Positions 33,044 through 33,837 of a stretch of 33,837 nt of DNA are shown piece after piece. The stretch is from Lachnospiraceae bacterium. Its GTDB lineage: Bacteria > Bacillota > Clostridia > Lachnospirales > Lachnospiraceae. The notes beneath the pieces are model-generated. The model was not told where the DNA came from. It ran no database searches and saw only the letters and a list, made by a program, of their open reading frames with translations. The stretch spans positions 1 to 33,837 of the forward strand of contig DNUZ01000033.1 of NCBI GenBank assembly GCA_003507655.1, given 5' to 3'. Each line of letters starts with the position of its first letter. Positions within the stretch are counted from its first letter, which is position 1. Made by a program: the position numbers and the translations under genes.

Positions 33044-33202
33044 AGTGTCAAAAGACGGTTCAAAAGACAGCTCACAACTTAGTGGCTGGCAAATTGCACA
33101 AAACTGGGATTGCTTTTGTGACTTTGGGAGAAAATTAGTAAATCTTAGTCTGGCTGTTCATATATAGTGTTTTGCTGCCATGGACGGCAGCAAAAGTCTT
33201 AA
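33044..33202. repeat. Half-copy of the large palindromic repeat, inverted
   Basis: GTGTCAAAAGACGGTTCA through to GCAGCAAAAGTCTTAA is the reverse complement of 18680-18826, with about nine in ten bases alike by eye. It includes TTAGTAAATCTTAGTCTGGC and the perfect TTTTGCTGCC..GGCAGCAAAA hairpin. The other arm is missing. It separates the histidine-kinase fragment from the next coding remnant. Confidence 0.85.
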
Positions 33203-33211
33203 CACCTCATG

Positions 33212-33357
33212 GACTGATGGATTATGGACTGGACAAACAGACCGGAAAATATGAAGCAGCTGACCGGAAAAAAGATCTGATGGACGAGTACCTGAAATGG
33301 TTTTGTGAAGAAAACGCAGTGGAAAGAAACCGCGAAGATACAGAGCAGCGGGTTTAA
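33212..33357 (+). pseudogene. C-terminal remnant of an unidentified protein, abutting the repeat
   Basis: The frame gives HGLMDYGLDKQTGKYEAADR and then a charged helical stretch ending NREDTEQRV. The only start in frame lies inside the repeat (33172), so the true front of the gene is missing. I do not recognise the family. AGAGGAGAAAGGA follows for the next gene. Confidence 0.4.
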
Positions 33358-33374
33358 CAGAGGAGAAAGGAAGC

Positions 33375-33837
33375 ATGAAAAAAAGTTTATTAAATTATTG
33401 TGGATTGTTAGGGATTGTGGCATTTTTGTCTTATACGGTAGCAGTTGTTTTTTCTCCTATGGCATATCCGGGGTATGACTGGATGGCGCAGGCGGTCAGT
33501 GATCTGAGTGCGGCAAATGCACCATCACTTTCTCTGTGGAATCAGTTGAGCAGCCTGTATGATGTATGCACATCGTCTCTACAGTGTTGGTAGTAGTTTT
33601 GTCTATCGTGTCATTAGTCATAATTATCATTGCGGGGATCAAAGATAAGAGCTGCAGATCCTATGGTATCTGTGCAGGGATTGCATTAGGAATGATGTTG
33701 GTAGGAGCATTGGGGATGAACATGGTTCCAAAAGCATATTTTGGAGTCGTAGAACGGTTCAGTGTCTTTGCTGCCACAGGATTTAATGCGGTGCTTGGCA
33801 TACATCTTTATCTGATCGGTATTGGAGTGAATGGGGA
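33375..33837 (+). pseudogene. DUF998-like membrane protein, frameshifted and cut by the window edge
   Basis: From ATG 33375 the protein begins KKSLLNYCGLLGIVAFLSYT, then FSPMAYPGYDWMAQAVSDLSA. This resembles DUF998-type polytopic membrane proteins (conserved P.Y.......SDL region). Near 33563 the frame stops making sense and ends at 33593. A neighbouring frame continues the same kind of protein (IVSTVLVVVLSIVSLVIIII, then GMMLVGALGMNMVPKAYFG, then GFNAVLGIHLYLIGIG) up to the window end. A single-base change near 33560-33570 would restore one gene. Function unknown. Confidence 0.65.

Noticed and set aside
33172..33357. Intact 61-residue gene beginning in the repeat
   Set aside because: Its first codons are the repeat hairpin itself, and only the part after about 33212 looks like protein-coding sequence.

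Overview
The window looks like chromosome of a butyrate-forming gut Lachnospiraceae, close to Roseburia or Agathobacter (Eubacterium) rectale. The reasons are moderate G+C, strong GGAGG ribosome sites, an acetyl-CoA-to-butyryl-CoA operon (thl-hbd-bcd-etfB-etfA) under apparent Rex control, a PanG-type pantothenate operon, a rel-MBL-hemZ block usual in Firmicutes, and PD-(D/E)XK/Rpn 'transposase' genes with long palindromic repeats. The genus is an inference; no rRNA or tRNA gene was seen.

Layout. 1-2180: an Rpn/PD-(D/E)XK nuclease gene with a structured leader, between two diverged copies of a ~280 bp element (a ~157 nt palindrome plus a terminator hairpin), followed by an unrelated ~165 nt palindrome. 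2200-5290: panG-panB-panC-panD, making pantothenate from ketoisovalerate and aspartate; panG has no canonical start codon. 5305-9752: carA-carB, closed by a bidirectional terminator shared with a convergent degenerate HD-GYP gene (9732-10919, minus). 11000-12923: a truncated secreted protein and a coiled-coil/SleB cell-wall hydrolase.

12941-18514 is the metabolic centre. Thiolase, 3-hydroxybutyryl-CoA dehydrogenase, butyryl-CoA dehydrogenase and both ETF subunits are encoded in one direction behind a promoter with two 18 bp Rex-like palindromes and a terminator-like leader hairpin. Crotonase, the step between hbd and bcd, is missing, as are the terminal but/buk genes. 18528-18990 is a large palindromic repeat.

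19028-30585 is housekeeping: an ECF S-component, a degenerate ~16 bp repeat array, exonuclease III, a 1-phosphofructokinase-like kinase, cyclophilin, a DHH/DHHA1 phosphoesterase, a HAD-like/GNAT fusion, bifunctional Rel, an MBL hydrolase, HemZ and an ABC-F ATPase.

30586-33837 is a decay zone: a frameshifted membrane peptide, an intact-looking toxin-antitoxin pair, a response regulator truncated onto an ABC ATPase lacking its P-loop, a histidine-kinase fragment, a second half-copy of the 18.5 kb repeat in opposite orientation, an unidentified C-terminal remnant and a frameshifted DUF998-like gene cut by the window edge.

All readings come from inspecting the sequence; no database search or folding program was run.
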